Shown: piece by piece, positions 24,300-25,628 of the stretch
How the letters are laid out: each line of letters starts with the position of its first letter
How positions within the stretch are numbered: position 1 is the first letter of the stretch
Assembly: GCA_964502145.1 (NCBI GenBank)
Contig: CAZCVI010000099.1
Coordinates: forward strand, 1-25,628
Direction: 5' to 3'
Origin: CAZCVI01 sp964502145
GTDB taxonomy: Bacteria; Acidobacteriota; Aminicenantia; UBA2199
Length of the DNA: 25,628 bases
The notes under the pieces: generated by a model
Told to the model about the DNA's origin: nothing
Databases searched by the model: none
Seen by the model: the letters and a program-made list of their open reading frames with translations, nothing else
Made by a program: the position numbers and the translations under genes

Positions 24300-24662
24300 T
24301 TATAAAGGTAGAATCCTGATACGAGAGTGTCTTTCATCCACGGATATCAATGCGCCTGATTCAAGATAATCCTTATATTTTTCCAAGGTCGCCAGAAGAA
24401 TGGGTTCCAGATGATGGGGTGACACATCCTGTGTTCTGAATTGGAGTATACTTGGCCTGTGTGCTTTGGTTGCTGCCAAGATGGCACCGAAATCTAAATC
24501 GTTGGTGATGACCCAAAAGCCATTTTTATCTGCCCACTCAAAAATCTCTCGGTCGGAAGCACTTGGATTGCCGATCATTGACCAGTGAATGGATTCCCAT
24601 CCTGCATTAGCCATGCGGGCGGCCAATAAAGGAGGTAAATTCATATCAAATAGAAGTTTCAT
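24300..24662 (-). CDS. DUF5615-family PIN-like protein (putative toxin)
   Basis: This 120-residue protein has the DUF5615 pattern: LLFDMNLPPLLAARMANAGW (3-22), DREIFEWADKNGFWVITNDLDFGAIL (37-62) and a hydrophobic C-terminal part. Acidic residues D6, D55 and D57 sit where PIN-like nucleases bind metal. The family is regularly paired with DUF433 proteins, as here (ATGA overlap, 24659-24662), and is thought to act as the toxin of such pairs. RNase activity is inferred, not shown. Confidence 0.8.
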   Translation of the reverse strand: MKLLFDMNLPPLLAARMANAGWESIHWSMIGNPSASDREIFEWADKNGFWVITNDLDFGAILAATKAHRPSILQFRTQDVSPHHLEPILLATLEKYKDYLESGALISVDERHSRIRILPL

Positions 24663-24889
24663 GCCACATGAAAAGGTAACTCAATCTCTTCTGAACGCCA
24701 AGCAGCATAGCTCAATGCTTGGTTGATGTCTTCTTCTTCAAGATATGGATACAGTTTCAACACTGCTTTTGGGGAATAGTTGCTGGCCAATAGCCCCACA
24801 ATTGTTCCTACTGTTACCCGTATGCCACGAATGCAGGGTTTACCACCCATGACATCAGGATTAAAAGTTATTCGATCCATTGCTTTCAT
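24659..24889 (-). CDS. DUF433-family protein (putative antitoxin)
   Basis: This 76-residue protein carries the DUF433 pattern DRITFNPDVMGGKPCIRGIRVTV (5-27), LLASNYSPKAVLKLYPYLEEEDINQAL and a helix-turn-helix-like region. It is the upstream partner of the DUF5615 protein, and DNA-binding antitoxin function is likely. AGGAG lies upstream of the ATG at 24889, and a strong promoter is at 24912-24940. The pair faces the decayed HEPN/MNT locus. Confidence 0.8.
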   Translation of the reverse strand: MKAMDRITFNPDVMGGKPCIRGIRVTVGTIVGLLASNYSPKAVLKLYPYLEEEDINQALSYAAWRSEEIELPFHVA

Positions 24890-24911
24890 TACTTCAGTGC
24901 TCCTATTAAGG

Positions 24912-24940
24912 ATAATAAATCAATTTGTCCTGAATGTCAA
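24912..24940 (-). promoter_or_regulatory. Promoter of the DUF433/DUF5615 pair
   Basis: On the minus strand, a perfect TTGACA (24940-24935), a 17-base spacer and TATTAT (24917-24912) lie about 20 bases before the start codon of the antitoxin gene. Confidence 0.65.
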
Positions 24941-24954
24941 CACAAAAAAGAACC

Positions 24955-24991
24955 TCCCCACGAATTTCACGAATTGACACGAATTTGACAA
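24955..24991. repeat. Half copy of the CACGAATTT repeat
   Basis: CCCACGAATTTCACGAATT at 24957-24975, followed by GACACGAAT, matches the left arm at 8903-8931 almost exactly. No matching right arm follows apart from isolated TTCGTGA at about 25020. Element D begins 13 bases later, so the right half may have been replaced. Confidence 0.65.
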
Positions 24992-25003
24992 AGGAGAGGT
25001 ACT

Positions 25004-25167
25004 TGAATTCACCATCAGATTCGTGAAAAAACATGGACGATGTGGACGATATGGACGATATGGACGATGTGGAGCAAAAACAAAAGCATTTTTTTGTCCA
25101 TATCGTCCATATCGTCCACTTTGTCCATATTGTCCACAACGATTTCAGAAACATGGCTATGGATTCA
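25004..25167. repeat. Palindromic element D (164 bp, TGGACGATN arms)
   Basis: The arms consist of four and a half tandem 9-base units TGGACGATR (25034-25073) and the complementary TCCATATCG-type units (25097-25136), separated by 23 bases. The outer ends, TGAATTCACCATCAGATTC (25004-25022) and AAACATGGCTATGGATTCA (25149-25167), are degenerate versions of the ends of elements A and B. Confidence 0.7.
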
Positions 25168-25181
25168 GGGTTATGCCTATC

Positions 25182-25210
25182 TTGAAATACTTCGCCTTTT
25201 CTTGTACAAT
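25182..25210 (+). promoter_or_regulatory. Promoter before a short ORF
   Basis: TTGAAA (25182-25187), a 17-base spacer and TACAAT (25205-25210) form a good promoter. The predicted transcription start (about 25217) coincides with the ATG of the following ORF, so that message could be leaderless. Confidence 0.5.
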
Positions 25211-25216
25211 AGTATA

Positions 25217-25342
25217 ATGAACATAGATTCACTACCCACTTACCTTGATCTTCCAAACTCTGAAGCTATTCCACTGCTCCCCGATTCCCCTGCACCGGTT
25301 CCTACTATTTTACCCGTAAATCACCGATTTAAACGTGGTTGA
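25217..25342 (+). CDS. 41-residue Pro-rich short ORF, possibly a truncated gene start
   Basis: The ORF begins MNIDSLPTYLDLPNSE, is rich in Pro and Leu, and ends in a basic stretch NHRFKRG before TGA. It has no ribosome site but sits right at the predicted transcription start. I do not recognise the family. Open frames resume in other phases just downstream (from 25335 and from 25438), so it may be the start of a longer gene broken by frameshifts. It could also be a genuine small protein. Confidence 0.3.
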   Translation: MNIDSLPTYLDLPNSEAIPLLPDSPAPVPTILPVNHRFKRG

Positions 25343-25540
25343 TCTCCAGATTAGGCAATGGTTGGACAAAAAATTTGAACCATTCACTCCCACAAACCAT
25401 CTATTGCTTATACGTTGCATAGTTACCGTATTTTAAAGAGGTAGAATGTTTTGGAAAAGATGTCCTGCTTGATTTTTTGCGAGTAAATCATCAGGTCAAA
25501 GACGTGGCGAAAGCGAATAAAATCGTGCGTGAGATTTAAA
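25335..25540 (+). pseudogene. Disrupted reading frames of possible coding origin
   Basis: Two consecutive plus-strand stretches in different frames look protein-like. The first, 25335-25436, contains VVDLQIRQWLDKKFEPF and ends TAA. The second, 25438 to about 25539, contains FGKDVLLDFLRVNHQVKDVA and ends TAA. Neither has its own start signal. They could be remnants of one gene joined to the short ORF at 25217, perhaps of a mobile element. I recognise no family. Confidence 0.25.
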
Positions 25541-25554
25541 CCCCACAGAATTGC

Positions 25555-25628
25555 CCGGCAAAGAGGCGAAACAGGGTGGAAAAATGATGAAACTAGCCGG
25601 CAAAGAGGCAAAACTGGGTGGAAAAATG
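25555..25628. repeat. Direct repeat of 32 bases with 42-base period, cut by window end
   Basis: A 32-base unit starting CCGGCAAAGAGGC and ending GGGTGGAAAAATG occurs at 25555-25586 and 25597-25628 with two differences, separated by 10 bases. The array may continue past the window. Multiple terminal repeats of this kind occur at the ends of IS21-type insertion sequences, and a tandem-repeat or CRISPR-like array is another option; two copies are not enough to decide. Confidence 0.5.

Larger units (their letters stand above)
24890..25216. other. Intergenic region after the DUF433 gene
   Basis: No gene is supported. It holds the DUF433 promoter (24912-24940), a half CACGAATTT repeat (24955-24991), palindromic element D (25004-25167) and a plus-strand promoter (25182-25210). 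Confidence 0.6.

Noticed and set aside
25034..25136. CRISPR array
   Set aside because: The repeated units are 9 bases long with no spacers, and they occur as two opposed arms, so this is a hairpin of tandem repeats.
25423..25611. 62-codon minus-strand open frame at the right end
   Set aside because: It runs through the direct repeats, has no ribosome site and no recognisable motif.

Overview
Type of organism. The window is bacterial, with sigma70-type promoters (TTGACT or TTGAAA, 17-base spacers, TACAAT or GATAAT), Shine-Dalgarno sites, many ATGA or GTGA stop/start overlaps and no tRNA or rRNA. It looks like a Gram-negative-type environmental lineage. BNR, Ig-like, BACON-like and six-bladed beta-propeller exported proteins, a GG-type radical-SAM peptide cluster otherwise best known from Bacteroidota, soluble multi-PAS kinases and many palindromic intergenic repeats would fit Acidobacteriota/Aminicenantes-like or related candidate phyla. 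I cannot fix the phylum from this sequence.

Layout. (1) 178-3039: a large exported BNR/Ig/BACON-like protein with its own promoter. (2) 3161-7594: an AT-rich operon. It begins with a strong promoter, then has a 24-codon leader ORF coupled to a radical SAM/SPASM peptide maturase, a pseudo-radical-SAM partner, an exported six-bladed beta-propeller and a 54-residue Cys-rich precursor peptide. It ends at a perfect 50-base palindrome. I read this as a complete RiPP (modified peptide) system. (3) 7688-8632: a XerC/D-type tyrosine recombinase on the minus strand. (4) 9015-17937, minus strand: a signalling block reading from 17937 downward. It encodes two paralogous soluble PAS histidine kinases, a single-domain receiver, a REC-GAF-PAS-kinase-REC hybrid, a REC-HD-GYP c-di-GMP phosphodiesterase and a CHAT-like protein whose two catalytic positions are substituted. 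(5) 18541-21182: a Fur-family regulator convergent with a CopA-type Cu(I) ATPase. The stops overlap by four bases and similar direct repeats lie upstream of both. (6) 21549-24287: a rhomboid protease with a long C-terminal extension, coupled to an MNT nucleotidyltransferase that is followed by what looks like the first few codons of a lost HEPN toxin. (7) 24300-24889: a DUF433/DUF5615 pair on the minus strand. (8) 25182-25628: a promoter, a short ORF, broken reading frames and a 42-base-period direct repeat that runs off the end.

Non-coding architecture. Several intergenic gaps hold palindromic elements of about 164-170 bp. The clearest are 18252-18421, 21276-21445 and 25004-25167. They share degenerate outer inverted repeats close to TGAATYCACCRCCAAGTTT, but their arms are built from different 9-base tandem repeats. 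A related CACGAATTT-type hairpin is at 8903-8991, a half copy at 24955-24991, and a right-arm fragment at about 41-70.

How the genes fit together. The main candidate for an undescribed system is the RiPP operon. The maturase and its pseudo-enzyme partner probably modify the CxCxC core of the precursor, and the exported propeller may act downstream. The signalling block forms a multi-input phosphorelay with a c-di-GMP-degrading output. All family assignments come from reading motifs by eye; no database search was possible.
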